The translations under genes and the position numbers were made by a program. The notes beneath the pieces were generated by a model. It worked only from the letters and a program-made list of their open reading frames with translations, had not been told where the DNA came from and did no database searches. From the NCBI RefSeq assembly GCF_024166365.1, contig NC_064820.1, positions 57,079,501 through 57,143,500 of the forward strand: a stretch of 64,000 bases of DNA. Reading direction: 5' to 3'. This DNA is from Elephas maximus indicus. Taxonomy: Eukaryota; Chordata; Mammalia; Proboscidea; Elephantidae. Positions 11,013 to 24,136 of the stretch are shown piece after piece; position 1 is the stretch's first letter, and the number at the start of each line of letters is the position of its first letter.

Positions 11013-14000
11013 TTCTTTTAATGTGTTGATTGTAGGAATAGATTAAAAAAATCTAAAGGCTATTAAAACCAAGAGATGGGGCTAATCAAGAGATAAAACC
11101 TGTAAAAAGGACAGTGGTAGGTTGAGTCTCGAGAAGCTGTCATCTGAAAATTCCTGTGGAAGCTGCTTAATAAAAGCGTTGGGTTGATACACCTCATGTC
11201 TAGAAAGTTGTAAAACAACTGGAGAAGGTCCAGAGCCAAGCCTGACTTGCTCCAGATTATAGAGAATGACAGCCAGACTTACTGTTTGCATTCCTGTTTC
11301 TGCTTTTTGGTGAGCAATTTCCGTTCCAACAAAATCTTCTCATTTTTAATTTACTCTGATATTTATATGTGTAATGATTTAATATCATATCACACCAGCC
11401 TGGCCTTCAGGGTGCCCTTGCAGTGTGTTTTTCTGATTGACCTTTATATACAGTGTACACAAACCAGCCAGAAATCATTCATCTTGACAAAGCTGCTCAG
11501 GTAAGAACGATGGTTATACTTCCCCCTCCAGCAATAGCCTCCTTCACAAAATCCATTTAAAACCAGTGCAACCCGCACTCCACCTCCCCTGCCACCCCCC
11601 TTCCTGCTGCCTATGTCTTCTGTAAGCTTGTCCAGACATGGAGGCATCATTAGGCCAGGTCTTCCACTCATCCCATTGCTTGCAAAGCAATCATTTACAG
11701 GCGCTTGGTGTTTTGTCTGACATCTGTTTGATGCTGGAGTTTCAGCCTTTGTCTCAATGAATCACTTGTCAGGGAAGGTTGTGGCATTCTAGGCTGGGTT
11801 TCACACCTTCAGGAAGGGCTTGCCTGTGATATAAATCATCTTAGGGTTTTAGAAATGACCAGTTCCTCCCCACCCCATATCCCAGAGGAGAAAGAGAAAT
11901 GAGGGAGACAAGGAAAGTAATGCTTATCTAAGGTATTTTTCATTCGTGTGTGTGCTCTGTACCCATGAGCTCGAGCCAGTCTTTCATCTACGGAGACAAT
12001 GCTCCTCTGTGGCTGGAATGTTGCTACTGGAAAGACCCATGCTGAAATATCTGTATAGAGCATTCTAAGAGTATCAGAAAAAGGAGAGGTTTTTGAACAA
12101 GAAAGGAAGGAGGAAGGGAGGTAGCGAAAGAGGAAGGGAAGGATGAAGGGAGAGAGGAAGAAATTAATCAATTCAGCACTCCTTGGTATTTTGTAGAAGG
12201 TCATCTTTCTAAAACCATAATTTGATGGCTGTGTCTACTTTGGCCCATTGTTATGGAAATGCGTAGCTATAGCAATGGGGTCCAGGAGTTAGACTAGGTT
12301 ATAAACCTGGCTGAGTCTAGCAAGGCATTAAATCTAGTATGACGGTGCTCAACCAGTGACCTCACAAGGTAGGTATATACGGTAAGTGAAGTTGCTTTGA
12401 AAACCACAAGGCCCTTGGTATTTCCTTGTAAAAAGTTCATTATTCTTATAGAGTGGCCCATAAACACTCTGGGTTCCATTCAAAGACTTGAGGAGCAGGG
12501 CATTAAAGGGAGGGGGGCAAGCTAAGCCTGAGAACACTGTAGGTGGCCTTTCTAAACAGAGCAGAGATGGAATGCAAGATGAGAGGACAGAGAAGATCTG
12601 ACAGAAAATTACCAAGAACTTCTTACTTCACTGTTTTGTAAGGAAATGACAAATGTAAGGAATCTCTTTGGAGAGATTCTTCTTTGTGCCTTTTCAACTC
12701 TTTGCACTGGTTTTACAGAAGGTCACATTATGAAACAGTTGTCCCAAACACATGAGTCTCCAGGATGGTAAGTCTGAATTTGAAGGTCCAATGAAAAAGT
12801 AGGCAGAAGGACAGTTTTTCATTTCAGATTTTAATTCAAAGAGAATGGGAACGGGGAGGGGAAATTTGTATCCCATCTGAGGCTTCTTTGTCTTACAAGG
12901 GATCCTTTTCATGTTCCTAAATTAGGACAATGGGGGTGGGATAGGGCACCAAAACTTGTGCTCATCTGCTACTTCATGCATTTCCATTTGAAAAACATTT
13001 AACCTTGAGATGCAACTCATTTAATCATGCTGACTCAGTGGTGACCAAATGTTGTGAACCCTTTGGAGCCAGGAATTCCCAACCTGATGTGGTAATGCAT
13101 TTCACAGTATGAACTTCAGATCTAGTGAACTCAGGCTGAGGGGGAGGGCAAGGGGGAAATCTATATTCTCCTAAAGTTTTTGCATAACAGAGACAGACCT
13201 TCCCTTCCAAATCCACTGAGAATGAGGGATCCCAAAGGACAACTCCCATTTCCTGCCCACCCCTGCCTTTTCCTTTTGGTTTGTGACATTAGGTCAGCGA
13301 GTTAATGACAATGTACTCTAAAATTATCAAGAGGATGAAGCCAGGCACGATTATTAGATTTCCATTAAAGTCTGAATATGCAATCTGAACATCAAGAAAA
13401 CGCCACTTGCTTCAAAATCTTACAATTCTGTCCACATTTGCTTGGATAGGGCTGAGACACTTAGTAAGCCTTGGAAACCAGGCTAGGAATGTAGATTGGA
13501 TCCCAGTTTAGGAATGAGGTGTTGCAAGCTCTGTGTGTAGTCAAACAATAAGTGTCAGAATAATGGTTCATTTGGGACCAAACAAGGGCTGGAATTTGAA
13601 TTTTTCACCTTCCATTATGTATTTTTTTTTCTTTTTCTCTCTTTTCTTCCACCCATCTATCTTGTTATTTTCCTTTCTCACTCTTCTTCTCTTTTCTACA
13701 GTATTCTCATGCTTAAGACTGGACTGTAAATACATAGTGTTTCCTCTTGAGTCACTTAAAAACATTTGCTTATTTCCTAAGGGTATCACCATTGAAGGAA
13801 ATAGCTCACTGCACCAAACTCCTCTGTCACTCTTAAAAAAAAAAAAAAAGTTGTTTTTACAGCAAATATCATGAAATGATGCTTTGACTGAAGGATGTCA
13901 CTTTACATTAACATCTGACTCTGCTCACTCATTCTGAAGGAATGCCTCCAATGACAGTCAGTTGCTGCTGAAGACAAACCAACTGGAAAAGACACTTTTT

Positions 14001-14181
14001 TTTTTTTAAGGTTTTCACAGTGACTTCAAAAGAAATGCGAATTAATCATTTGTTTTGACCCAAGAGCAGCAGAACTTATTCTGAAGACTTAAACAGGCAA
14101 CACAGATGTAAAGAGCAATCTGGGACCTCCAAATGCTAATACGGAAAGGAGTCAGTCTGAGAACATCAATTCTACTCAGCA
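11013..14181. other. Repeat-poor stretch, no exon recognised
   Basis: About 3.2 kb without a repeat that I recognise, in contrast to the rest of the window. It includes a purine-rich GGAA/GGGA tract (about 12096-12166), a T/C-rich stretch near 13615-13700 and an A15 run near 13836. Short frames on both strands lack convincing splice sites. It lies just downstream of the inferred end of the minus-strand gene and may be extended 3' UTR or flanking DNA. Confidence 0.45.
12096..12166. repeat. Purine-rich GGAA/GGGA tract
   Basis: A low-complexity A/G run on the plus strand (aaggaaggaggaagggagg and similar). No regular unit. Confidence 0.7.
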
Positions 14182-14187
14182 TTTATT
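14182..14187 (-). promoter_or_regulatory. Possible distal poly(A) signal of the minus-strand gene
   Basis: TTTATT on the plus strand is AATAAA on the minus strand. It is the most distal such hexamer that I found below the stop codon in the repeat-free stretch. Others lie at 15005-15010, 15382-15387 and 15636-15641, so alternative ends are possible. No transcript evidence is available here. Confidence 0.3.
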
Positions 14188-16735
14188 TTCATTTGAAGAT
14201 AGTGGAAATCATATATGAATCACGGACAATACGAGTTCTTCTTGCCTGGCAAATGTCCACACGAGTCTGTTAATCTCTAAGTACGCATACAGTATTTTTT
14301 TTTTTAATAGAAAGACAGGGAAATATGGCAGTTAATTAGCAACCAATACTGTAAACTACAGTAGATAGAAAGTTTTGTCGTATAAATTAATTGCCATTAC
14401 AAAAAGGCAACTATTTCAGCTAAGAAGGTACAAAAACTGGTAACTTCCATAAATATAACAAGAAGCTAAGAAATACATAACAGACTGTTTTTCCTATATA
14501 ATATTTGAATATGCAAGCTAAGACACCTGTGGCACGTTACACGCAAACAGCAATATGACACAGACACTCGCACCCACCCACCCCCCCCACCCACCCCCAC
14601 ACATCCAGGGGCCCGGTCCCTGCCCCCATGTGGATTTTCCAAAAAGGGCAAATTCTTGAGTTACAAGGACAGGATGCGGCAAGGAAGCAGCAAGCCAGCG
14701 AGCTCCGAACTGCTAGACAAAGAAGGAGCCTTATTGACAGTTGTAAAGCATTAGGCGTCAGACAGAAACTTGTCAAAAACAGCTGTTGTTGGGTACTGAT
14801 TGATAATGTTTTCATTCTGACGGCTGAGACATTGCAGACAGTCGTGGGTCTGAGAAGCCCATCCCTGCAGCACACATGAACACACACACAGACAACGAAC
14901 GGGAAGTCATTTAACAGATGGCTTGGAGCACTCAGCCACAGTATCTTAAAAAGACAAGATTCTACATTTAATGAACTTGCGGGGGAAGCAATGCCTAGTA
15001 ATCATTTATTTTTCATAGATGATGAGCACAACAGGATAATGGGTAACTGGTCACTGGAATAAAACTTGTATGCTGCTTGCGGATGACAATGTAAATAACA
15101 TTCAGGGAAGCAATAGACAGAGTTGTATACGAATCACTATGAATCGTTTTTGATCCACTCCACTTTTAAAAAACCTCAAAGAAGGGTTCAATGTTTCAAA
15201 GGTAATGATTTCATCAAAACCCACCAATGAGATTAAACCACAAAAACTATACTGGAAGGACGTTAAGGATCTGACATATATCTTCTGTAGGATTAACAAG
15301 GTATTATGTCACCCTGTAATGCAGTGTTAGTCTGCGGTATATGGGTAGCAGTCCATGCTACCTAAAAATTCCAAACATGTTTTTATTGCTCAGGTGTATG
15401 GAGCAGTTTTATACCGTTTGGCCACTTAGTATTTCACGTGGTTAAAAGTCTACAAAATATGCCAAAGAGTATTTTATCCACAAACTTCAATATCCATAGA
15501 TTATTACTGATTTAGAAAAGGTCAAAGGCCTCAAATCTTAGTAAAACTGTACATTTATCTCTACATAATTTTATCATTTAAATTCAAATGAAAAAAAAAA
15601 TTAGCTCCAAAGATTGAACCTGGGCCCTAAAATTATTTATTCACTGCAGCCCCTAGCTCATTTTTAAGGGCACACTGAAACCCCTGAAAATAGAGGTTTA
15701 TAATAGAAACACTGATAGACCTTTAATTACTAGATGGAGGCATTAACAGACTCCATTAAACTACATTAGCACTTAATGAATAAATATACAGATGATTCTG
15801 TCTTTGATATCTTTGTCACAATCTGTGCCAGTTTAAACCCTATGTCAGTTTAAACTATATTTAGGCTGTTTTTAAAATTTTTATCCATTATTTTAAAAAT
15901 TATTTTCTCTGTTTCAATCAAACACTTAGGATTTTTAGAAAGAGGTACCTATATAATGTTGCAGTTTGACTTTACGCAGGGTAATCTTTCCATTTAAAAA
16001 ATATTTGAGGCCTTGATCAAATAGTAATCAGGGGTACATGCACTGTGCCTATATTTCCTCTAGCCCCTCTCAAAAAAACGAAAACAATGTCTTTACTCTT
16101 AAAAGAGGGAGGGGAGCCTTCAGATGTAATCAAGGAAACGTTACGTGTCTCTAAATTCTTCAAAGTTAATTCTACTAGGGCAGGATATTCTTTCCTGATA
16201 AGGTAATTCAATGAAGTTTTTGGTGCTCATTTTTGTCTCATCGTCTATGAGATCGGTATACAAAAAACTAAAAAATAAAATAAAAACCCCAAGAGATCTT
16301 AAAAATGATACACATATTGTGTGGTGCTCCAGCCACAGGACACTCCGCCCCCAAGCCCAGGGAAAATTAGTCAAGGTCTTGTGAGTCTTTTGGAGTCCTT
16401 CATAAGGGATTTGATTTCTGTGAGCCATGAATTCCATCCATTTTAGCACAGAGTATATAAGAAATGCTTAGAACAACAGAAGGAATAGACATGCGGTGAA
16501 GATAATTAGTGGTAAACAGAGAATAAATTCTCTCTCAGTAGTGTGTGCTTGACGTTAATGCCGATGATCACCTGGTTTACAGAATATTCACTTTAAGATA
16601 GAGATGAGAGTCTGAGTTAACTAGAGAAAAATAGATACTGAAGCCATTATAGTCTTGATACCAAAATAAAATTAAAATGAGAAACTAACACAATAGGCTC
16701 AAGGCCTTTTGGGAACCCGCTTTCTTTGCCAGATT
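14188..16735 (-). other. Probable long 3' UTR of the minus-strand gene
   Basis: About 2.5 kb directly downstream of the TGA at 16736-16738 without any repeat that I recognise. It is AT-rich with many TTTATT and ATTTA-like strings, as expected of a long mammalian 3' UTR. It includes a C-rich stretch near 14570-14600. This is inferred from position, repeat absence and poly(A) signal candidates, not from a transcript. Confidence 0.45.
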
Positions 16736-16888
16736 TCACATTCTGACAGCTTCCTGGTCTTTTTCTTCTAACAAATTTATCAGCTGAGAGAAGCTGTCTT
16801 TCAGTGTGTCCATGTCGTCCAGAGAGCAGGGCTGCAGAATCCAGCGTTTTCCACGTGCAAGTGGTTCAAGTTCAAAATATTTTTTGAC
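16736..16888 (-). CDS. Terminal coding exon of an unidentified host gene
   Basis: On the minus strand the frame runs from 16888 to a TGA at 16738-16736: 50 codons, starting VKKYFELEPLARGKRWILQP and ending DQEAVRM. A strong 3' splice site precedes it: a long pyrimidine tract (ctttttttgtttttcctgaag) then GTC. The frame enters in phase 0. The C-terminal 25 residues (DTLKDSFSQLINLLEEKDQE) look like an amphipathic, possibly coiled-coil helix rich in Leu, Glu and Lys. Base composition and codon use are host-like and no transposon is recognised here. The repeat-free DNA downstream fits a 3' UTR. I do not recognise the protein family. The upstream partner is probably the exon at 60075-60135, whose donor is also phase 0. 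Confidence 0.7.
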   Translation of the reverse strand, partial: VKKYFELEPLARGKRWILQPCSLDDMDTLKDSFSQLINLLEEKDQEAVRM

Positions 16889-17689
16889 CTTCAGGAAAAA
16901 CAAAAAAAGATAAATATGTTATTAATTATATCAGAACCGTTCTCATACCAAAAATTTTGAGAGTGATGAAGTGGGAGATTTCATGGAGAATTTATACGAA
17001 CTAAGATGCCTAAAACCTTCTATAATCCCATCCACAGCTGTTGCTATAATGTGGGTTACATGTTGTGACCTGGGAGTGTTTTCTCTAGGGGTGAATGATC
17101 CGCCTGCAAGCCACCATTCCACCCCTACATGTACCAGCATGGGGGGTCTGCTGAAGGCTAAGAAAGACTTACAGGCACTTATGGCACAGGGCAAAGTACA
17201 CTGCAGACACCAAAAATAGTTCAATCAGAACACCTCTAACAGAGCAGGTCTCGATACATCATCCTGCTGACTTAGTAACAACCGACGGTACCTACCTTAT
17301 TATTCAACACTCAACTATTTTGACCATTAAGCACATAATGCAACCAAAAAAATCTCACTTAAACAATCTTTTTCTCTCCCTCCTTTAAATTTCTAATATC
17401 TATTTCTGACACCTGGGGAAAAAAAACTGGGAAAGACAGTAGAAACTGAAAGTATGTTTGTATACGCATATAGAAACTTACATAAATATACATGCATACA
17501 TAAAGTCTTCTAGCTTTTTTCCCCCTTCCTGTCCTGAAATTTTTAAGGAGAAAAAAAAAAAAAAAAGATCAAGACCTTACAACTGGTATGTGAGAGGTGC
17601 ATTTACTACCTTAAAAATCTTCCCAAAGAGTGAACCCCAGTGTAAACTATGGATTTTAGCTAATAATTATTGATTCATCAATTTTAACA
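16889..17689. other. Intron, no recognised feature
   Basis: About 800 bp just upstream (minus strand) of the terminal exon. Apart from a short A-rich run near 17556 there is no recognised repeat. A short minus-strand frame at 16943-17224 has no usable splice pair. Confidence 0.45.
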
Positions 17690-17768
17690 AATGTACTACA
17701 CTAAAGAAAAATGTCAACAACAGGGGAAATTTGGGAGGAGGGTAGCATGGGAACTCTGTACTCTCTGC
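17690..17768 (+). mobile_element. L1M-type 3' end, sense, part 1
   Basis: 'aatgtcaacaacaggggaaat' followed by 'gcatgggaactctgtactct' is the common end of old mammalian L1 elements (from memory). It continues at 17938 after an AfroSINE. Confidence 0.65.
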
Positions 17769-17937
17769 AGAGTCCTGGTGGTGCAGTGGTTAAGAGCTAC
17801 GGCTGCTAACCAAGAGGCTGGAGGTTCGAATTCACCAGCAGCAACTTGGAAACCCTATGGGGCAGTTCTACTCTGTCCTGTAGAGTAGCCATGAGTCAAA
17901 ATGGACTCAACGGCAATGAATTTGGTTTTTTTGGTTT
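17769..17937 (+). mobile_element. AfroSINE, short type, inside an L1 tail
   Basis: Complete: head 'gagtcctggtggtgcagtgg', B-box 'ggttcgaattc', body 'cttggaaaccctatggggca', tail 'gccatgagtcaaaatggac' and a T/G-rich end. Direct repeats are imperfect (actctctgc versus actctttctgc). The L1 text is continuous when the SINE is removed. Confidence 0.88.
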
Positions 17938-18010
17938 GACTCTTTCTGCTCAGTTGTTCTGTAAACCTAAAACTGTTCTAAAAAAATAAAGGTCTATTAA
18001 TCTAAAAAAA
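17938..18010 (+). mobile_element. L1M-type 3' end, sense, part 2
   Basis: 'ctgctcagttgttctgtaaa' and 'aaactgttctaaaaaaataa' complete the L1 terminus, followed by an A-rich tail. Confidence 0.65.
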
Positions 18011-18774
18011 AAAAATATGTTCGATTAACAACCAATTACAAGACACTCAATGTATTGCCTAGTATTGTGAACCCCTGACTCCTAATAAACATCAAATTGT
18101 TATGACTTCCAGAAGTATTGATGGCCTTCTCCAAAGGGCATGATAAAGTGCCAAGTTAATGAAGCTGCTTCACTTCATGAACACTACATCACACAAGACT
18201 AGAACATTGTATTTATAGCCCAGCAAGGTTTTACATAATATCAAACAGTGAGTACCAATATCAGGAGAAGCATTACTCAAAGACACTCTTGGTCAACAAA
18301 TTTCTTTAAATCCCATGTGCCATGGAAAAATTCCAAGGTCTTGTCTTAGTCAATACCCAATCCAGAAAAAACAAGTGTCTGAGCCACATCCCATTCTCAA
18401 ATGTGGTTTCATTTTGCCTTTATCATTATGAGCACCAGACTATTGTTACCATCAGAGATACATCATCCAAAATGAATTTTGTGTCTATATATTTTTTCAT
18501 ATGAACGAGAAGATACACGTAAGAAACACTAAGTTTTTAAATTAAGCTAATTAAGGACCCACAAATATGCTAACATTTTAAAATCCAAGTGTGTTAAAAA
18601 AAAGTCCTGCAATTTCAGAATAAACACCCGTTTAACAAAACAAAATCAGAAGCCTGTGAGAACTGAAGAACCCTCATTAACTTTGATTCTGAAAAGTCAT
18701 GAAAATCTCACGCATAGATCAGAAAAAGAGGGCACAACTTCAGAATGGTTTTTGCTCAAGGTATTTTACCAAAG
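18011..18774. other. Intron, no recognised feature
   Basis: About 760 bp. No repeat that I can name and no exon with paired splice sites. Confidence 0.45.
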
Positions 18775-18786
18775 TATGTTGTTAAG

Positions 18787-18957
18787 GGAAACCCTGGTAG
18801 TGTAGCAGTTAAGAGCTATGGTTGCTAACCAACAGGTTGGCAGTTCAAATCCACCAGGCGCTCCTTGGAAACCCTCTGGGGCAGTTCCACTCTGTCTTTT
18901 AGGGTCGCTATGAATCAGAAATGACTTGATGGCAATGGGTTTGGTTTGGTTGGTTTT
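18787..18957 (+). mobile_element. AfroSINE, short type, with TSD
   Basis: Complete copy, 'aaaccctggtagtgtagcag' to 'gggtttggtttggttggttt'. A 12-bp direct repeat tatgttgttaag flanks it at 18775-18786 and 18958-18969. Confidence 0.92.
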
Positions 18958-18969
18958 TATGTTGTTAAG

Positions 18970-21900
18970 AGGACTCTCTCTTATGGAGAATATAAGCCCC
19001 GTCCCTTTGGTTTCTTTTCTGTAGGGCACTCCAAACAATTTGCATTCGAGAGAACCCTGAAATGCTTGTACAATGTCCAGGACCGGGGGTCAACTCTGTC
19101 AAGGAGGAGCTGCCAGGCAGCAGAGCGAGGAAGCCGTTGGCCAGCAGGGGGAAAGAAGAGTTGGCAGGAGTGACAGGTGGAGAACAATGTTAAAGTCTAC
19201 GGTTGCTTAGGAGTTACTGCTGGGAAGAGCTTACAGTTGGAGATGTTAGCTCCCTTGTTTTTCCCACAAATTGAGGCTTCAGCTGGCACCACCCAGTGCA
19301 GAATTGGGTGACCCCATGCTTCCGATGCAGTCTGGTGTTTGGTCAACAATGCCTCCCATCACAAGAGGGATAGCATGTGACATCCAAAGTCTGGCACATG
19401 AAGGAAGTTATAGCCTTGACAACATTTTATATCCCCAAATCCAAAAGACAGCATTTTAAGTACTGCTAATACCTGGGAAGAGGGCCGGTGGCAAGAAATT
19501 AATAAATAACATTAAAATAAAGAAGTCAAAGACAGTAAGGCTATCTCACTAACAATACTTCCTCCAAATGGCTCATTTTAAAAATGACACTAAATCGATC
19601 CTGGTAGCATATTCACAGCTAATTTGAAAGCAATTAGATTTAAGTAAGCACAAAGTAGAAGCAATCTGTGATATTTTGCAATACTGACCAGACACAAACA
19701 ACATGGAGGTTTAGCTACCTATTATGCTTGTTTCTTGGCAACTGAAAATACAGTCTACCATGTAGGTACCCTTGGGAGATAATAAAGATGTCTGATGGTA
19801 GCTATGTTTCCGTAGTTGCTCCTGATGAATATTAAACATGAGAAGGAAAAGGAAGCTGTGATTTCAGGGTGGTCACCAGATAAAGAGCCTAGTGGTGTTA
19901 AGCTGACAAACATGGCTGGGTAACTTGAGATTTTCAGATCTGTAACCTAAGTGAGCATCGAACCCAGCCATATCTACCCTACTGGTATCCAAATGATTCC
20001 ATACCACTCTATATTTATAATAACAGTTTAAAAACAATTTTTGGCATTACAGTGATACCCAAATACAATGAGTGGCTGTATTTGCCACCAGAACATAGCT
20101 TTTCATTACTCAGGGCTTCATGTTTCTACAAAACAAAGACTACAAGGCAAGGGAGGGCAGATGAAGACTTAATGCTCTGATTCCAACTCTTTTTTTTTGG
20201 ATAACATTTTATTTTGTTTTCTTATATTAACCTGAAATTTGAATTTTACCTCCCCTGTGTTATAATAAAAATTATTCACAGTCATGTTTTGAGTTGCCCA
20301 TCGTTGCTATTTTACCCTCCTATATGGTGACATATAACTTTAAAGAATGGTGTTAAGTCTGACCAACATAAATCAATTGCTTACATTTGATATTGTTTTT
20401 AAGGTTAAAAAAACAAAACAAAACAAAATGAAAACCAACTGCCTGTGATACAAGGATCTTTTTTATGTTGGACATAAGTTTTTTAAAGGTCATTCTCTTA
20501 TCAAGATACAAATTTAAAGAATGACATAAGAGAAAATGAACCTAAGTCTTTTGAATACTTTATCAGCTGCTTAAATGTCACAGTTAACTGGAAACTGCTG
20601 GAATAAGGAGATGACGATTGTTTCACATTGGCTTCTGGAGATGGCACTTGGGGGAATGACATCAGAATACAGCTGCCTGGCAACCTGTGGTCAGTTAGCT
20701 ATTTTCAGGAATACCACAGAGAGTGGGCATTTGTTAGTCACCATGGGTCCACCCTAGAGATAGGAAAACAAAGCCAACCATAGCAGCCAACCTATTTTAG
20801 CTACGTCACCAGAGCCCTTCTTCACTCATGCAGCCTGAGTGATTTGCATTACTGCATTCTGTTATCTATGCACTGTAAAGCGCTAATATAACAGAGAGGG
20901 ATCGGTACCATCTTAAGCAAACTAATGTTAGTAAGCTGTTAAACCTTGAGACATCACATAGCAGAAGCAACCTGCTCATGGCTAGGAGGTGTCCTTTATG
21001 TTTCCTTGAGTAGAGAAATAATGAAAATAATCCCTTCCTTTAGTTACAGGAGTACTAACGTGGTTGCAATGACACTTGCTGATTTTGCTGTCTTGCCCTC
21101 ACTTCAGTTAAAAAAGTTTACTTTCAATTCTTACAAACCTGTTGTGATTAAATTTCTAGAAGTCACCTAAGTTGTTTCTGAACTGCATTCATAGGTCTTT
21201 CCTTTTTAAAAGCCTGTAAACCTCACTTTATTTATAATGTAAACCTGCTAGTTTTTCTATTTTTATTATTAAATCATGAAAGGAATGTGTGCTCAGAGCT
21301 GGCCTCATTTTCCTTTAAGCACTCTGGGGAGCAGGGGTATAGATAGTCCAGAAGGGACTTAGTGTTTTTATGTAAAGCAGAGTGAGGTACTAAGCACAGA
21401 TATTTATGAACAGAGCTCTGACCCACATGAATGTATGGGCAAGACATTAAAAAGGGAGTTAGGATGTGTGCCAATTCTTTATTGTGTTGGACTGTGTCAC
21501 ACATCATGGAATATCTGTCACCTCTGGTTCTGAGACATTAAATGCCATTAGCACCAACCAGGCATTGTTATAACCTAAAAATGTGCCACTCTCCACCCCA
21601 GTCTCCAAATCACGACCGAAGGGTGATCCTGCCCCAATTGAGAACTGCCACTCTGGCCCACGGGATATGCGGGTGACTCTTGCCCCTGTTGGGGGCTATT
21701 AGCTTATTTTTCTACACACTCACCACCAGTGATGGAAGCTGAATATTTGCTTTGCCCATGTTTCCCCAGATCCCCATCTACATATAACACACATGCTTCT
21801 GTAAAAAACTAGCAGATTATAATTGTCCTCTCTCAAAGCTTGTGGAACGGTAGTGGCGGGTTGTGTTGGGATCAGGATCAGTATAAGCAGCTTTGAAATT

Positions 21901-22194
21901 TCTTATCCTGAAAGATGGCTTCCCACAAAATCACTCATTCAACTGATATTTCTCGAGCTGAGACTGCAGAGCAGGTGAAGGTAGCATGAGAAAGTTCTAA
22001 TGAGCGCCTGCACCCACGCTCCGTTTGCCAACATATGAGGGCCCACTGATTACAGCAGACCACCGTAAAGCAAAACCCAAATTAAAGCACGAGGCTGACA
22101 AGAGGACTGTCCTCATCATTTGTTTTGTAAGATTAAATGCTTTTCCCCCTGAACTTTTTCCATCTCTACCGCCAGTTGCCAAGACTGAAGAAGA
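18970..22194. other. Intron, no recognised feature
   Basis: About 3.2 kb. I see no named repeat and no convincing exon. Short frames occur at 18946-19173 (+) and 22025-22207 (+); neither has a proper acceptor and donor around it. Part of this could be very old repeat that I cannot recognise by eye. Confidence 0.4.
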
Positions 22195-23330
22195 AGTTGT
22201 GGAATAAGGGATATTATTGCTGACGTCAGATGGATCCTGGGTGAAAGCAGAGAATATCAGAAAGATGTTTGCCTGTGTTTTATTGACTATGCTAAGGCAT
22301 TCGGCTATGTGGATCATAACAAATTATGGATAACACTGGAAAGAATGGAAACTCCAAAATACTTAATCGTGCTCATGAAGAACCTGTACGTAGAATAAGG
22401 CAGTTGTTCAAACAGAACAGGGGGATACTTGAAAGGTGTGCATCAGGGTTGTATCCTTTCACCATACCTATTCAATCCAAATGCTGAGCACATAATCCAA
22501 GAAGCTGGGCTACGTGAAGAACGGGGCATCACATTTGGAGGAAGACTCATTAACAACCTGTGTTATGCAGATGACACAACCTTGCTTACTGAAAGTGAAG
22601 AGGACTTGAAGCACTGATGATCAAAGACCACAGCCTTCAGTACGGATTACACCTCAACATAAACATAAAGAAAACGAAAACTGAACCAATAAGCAACATC
22701 ATGATAAACGGAGAAAAGACTGAAGTTAATCAAGGATTTCATTTTACTCAGATCCACAAGCAACACCCATGGAAGCAGCAGTCAAGAAATCAAAAGATGC
22801 ATTGCACTGCTGCAAATCTGCTGCAAAAGACCTCTTTAAAGCATTGAAAAGCAAAGATGTCACTTTGAAGACTAAGGTGCACCTGACCCAAGCCATGGTG
22901 TTTCCAGTCGTCTCATATGCACGTGAAAGCTGGACAATGAACAAGGAAGACCGAAGAACTGATGCCTTTGAATTATGGTGTTGACGAAGAATACTGAATA
23001 TACTATGGACTGCCAAAAGAAAGAACAAATCTGTCTTGGAAGAAGTACAACCAGAGTGCTCCTTGGAAGCAAAGATGGTAAGACTGCATCTCACATACTT
23101 TGGACATGTTATCAGGAGGGATCAGTTACTGGAGAAGGACATCGTGCTTGGTAAAGTGTCAGTGAAAAAGAGGAAGACCCTCGATGAGATGGATTGACCC
23201 AGTGGCTGCAACAATGGGCTCAAGGATACCAACAATTGTGAGGATGCAACAGGACTGGGCAGTGTTTCTTTCTGTTGTACATAGGGTCGCTATGAGAACT
23301 CACCTGATGGCACCTAATAACAATAACAAC
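22195..23330 (+). mobile_element. RTE-clade LINE, 5'-truncated
   Basis: 1.1 kb starting inside the RT domain: VCLCFIDYAKAFGYVDH (the catalytic Asp after CFI is present), then GCILSPYLF and YADDTTLLTESEEDL, then the long C-terminal region and the tail 'gggtcgctatgagaactcac...caataacaac'. Many small indels and stops. Its 3' end directly abuts the 3' end of an antisense AfroSINE. Confidence 0.92.
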
Positions 23331-23334
23331 CACC

Positions 23335-23510
23335 ACCAGTTGCCATAGAGTAGATTCTGACTCATGGTGACCCCATGTGTGTCAGACTAGAACTGTGCTC
23401 CATTGGGTTTTCAATGGTTGCTTTTCAAAAGTAGACAGCCAGGCCTTTCTTCTGAGGCTGCTCTGGGTGAACTCGAACTCCCCATCTTTTGGTTAGCGGC
23501 TAAGTACATT
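23335..23510 (-). mobile_element. AfroSINE, long type, antisense
   Basis: Reads 'gttgccatagagtagattct', 'gtgaccccatgtgtgtcaga', 'tttcttctgaggctgctctg', 'cttttggttagcggctaa': the reverse complement of the long type. The 5' head is missing beyond about 23510. Confidence 0.85.
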
Positions 23511-23944
23511 AGTGACCATAAAAGACTGTTTAATACTGTACAATTTCCTGAAAGTTTTCCACTCATATATTGCACTCTGACTATATTTCAACTGTATCGA
23601 ACTGATTCAGTTACAAAGGGATATGGTTATTTAGAATAGTCTTACATCATGTAACTCAATTTGAATTAAAAGTATCTTTATAGAAGGTTGTTAAAAGAAA
23701 GTTTAGAAATGTTGGCACATTTTTCTTCACCTCTGGAAAGGGAATGGGTCTCATGAAGGAGTCTGGGCTGACAATTTTAACTCCTTCAAATCAATAGGAA
23801 TAGGTCAGCAGCCAATGCATACAGTAGAGACTACAGATGAGGATATCAAATACAGAAAGCCAGGAAAAAGCACTGCAGTCGTGGGATTTGCTAGGCAGAA
23901 GGGCAAGCTGGAGGATAATGCAAGTGAACACGACTCAGTTAACT
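23511..23944. other. Intron, no recognised feature
   Basis: About 430 bp between two antisense AfroSINEs. No exon or named repeat seen. Confidence 0.45.
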
Positions 23945-23956
23945 ATCCTGAACCCA

Positions 23957-24124
23957 ACCCCAAAAACCCAAACCTGTTGCTGTTGAGTCAATTCCGACTC
24001 ATAGCTGCGCTATGGGACAGAGTAAAACTGCCCCGTAGGGTTTCCAAGGAACTGCTAGTGGATTCAAACTCCTGATCTTTTGGTTAGTAGTGGTAGCTCT
24101 TAACCACTGTGCCACCAGGGTTCC
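23957..24124 (-). mobile_element. AfroSINE, short type, antisense, with TSD
   Basis: Complete reverse copy. A 12-bp repeat atcctgaaccca flanks it at 23945-23956 and 24125-24136. Confidence 0.92.
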
Positions 24125-24136
24125 ATCCTGAACCCA

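Noticed and set aside
14570..14605. C-rich CACCC run considered as a CpG-island promoter
   Set aside because: Almost no CpG dinucleotides and no first-exon signal nearby; it is simple-sequence DNA.
22025..22207. A 60-codon frame just before an RTE, considered as a processed pseudogene
   Set aside because: No recognisable protein, no poly(A) and no flanking duplication. Its last codons already belong to the RTE.
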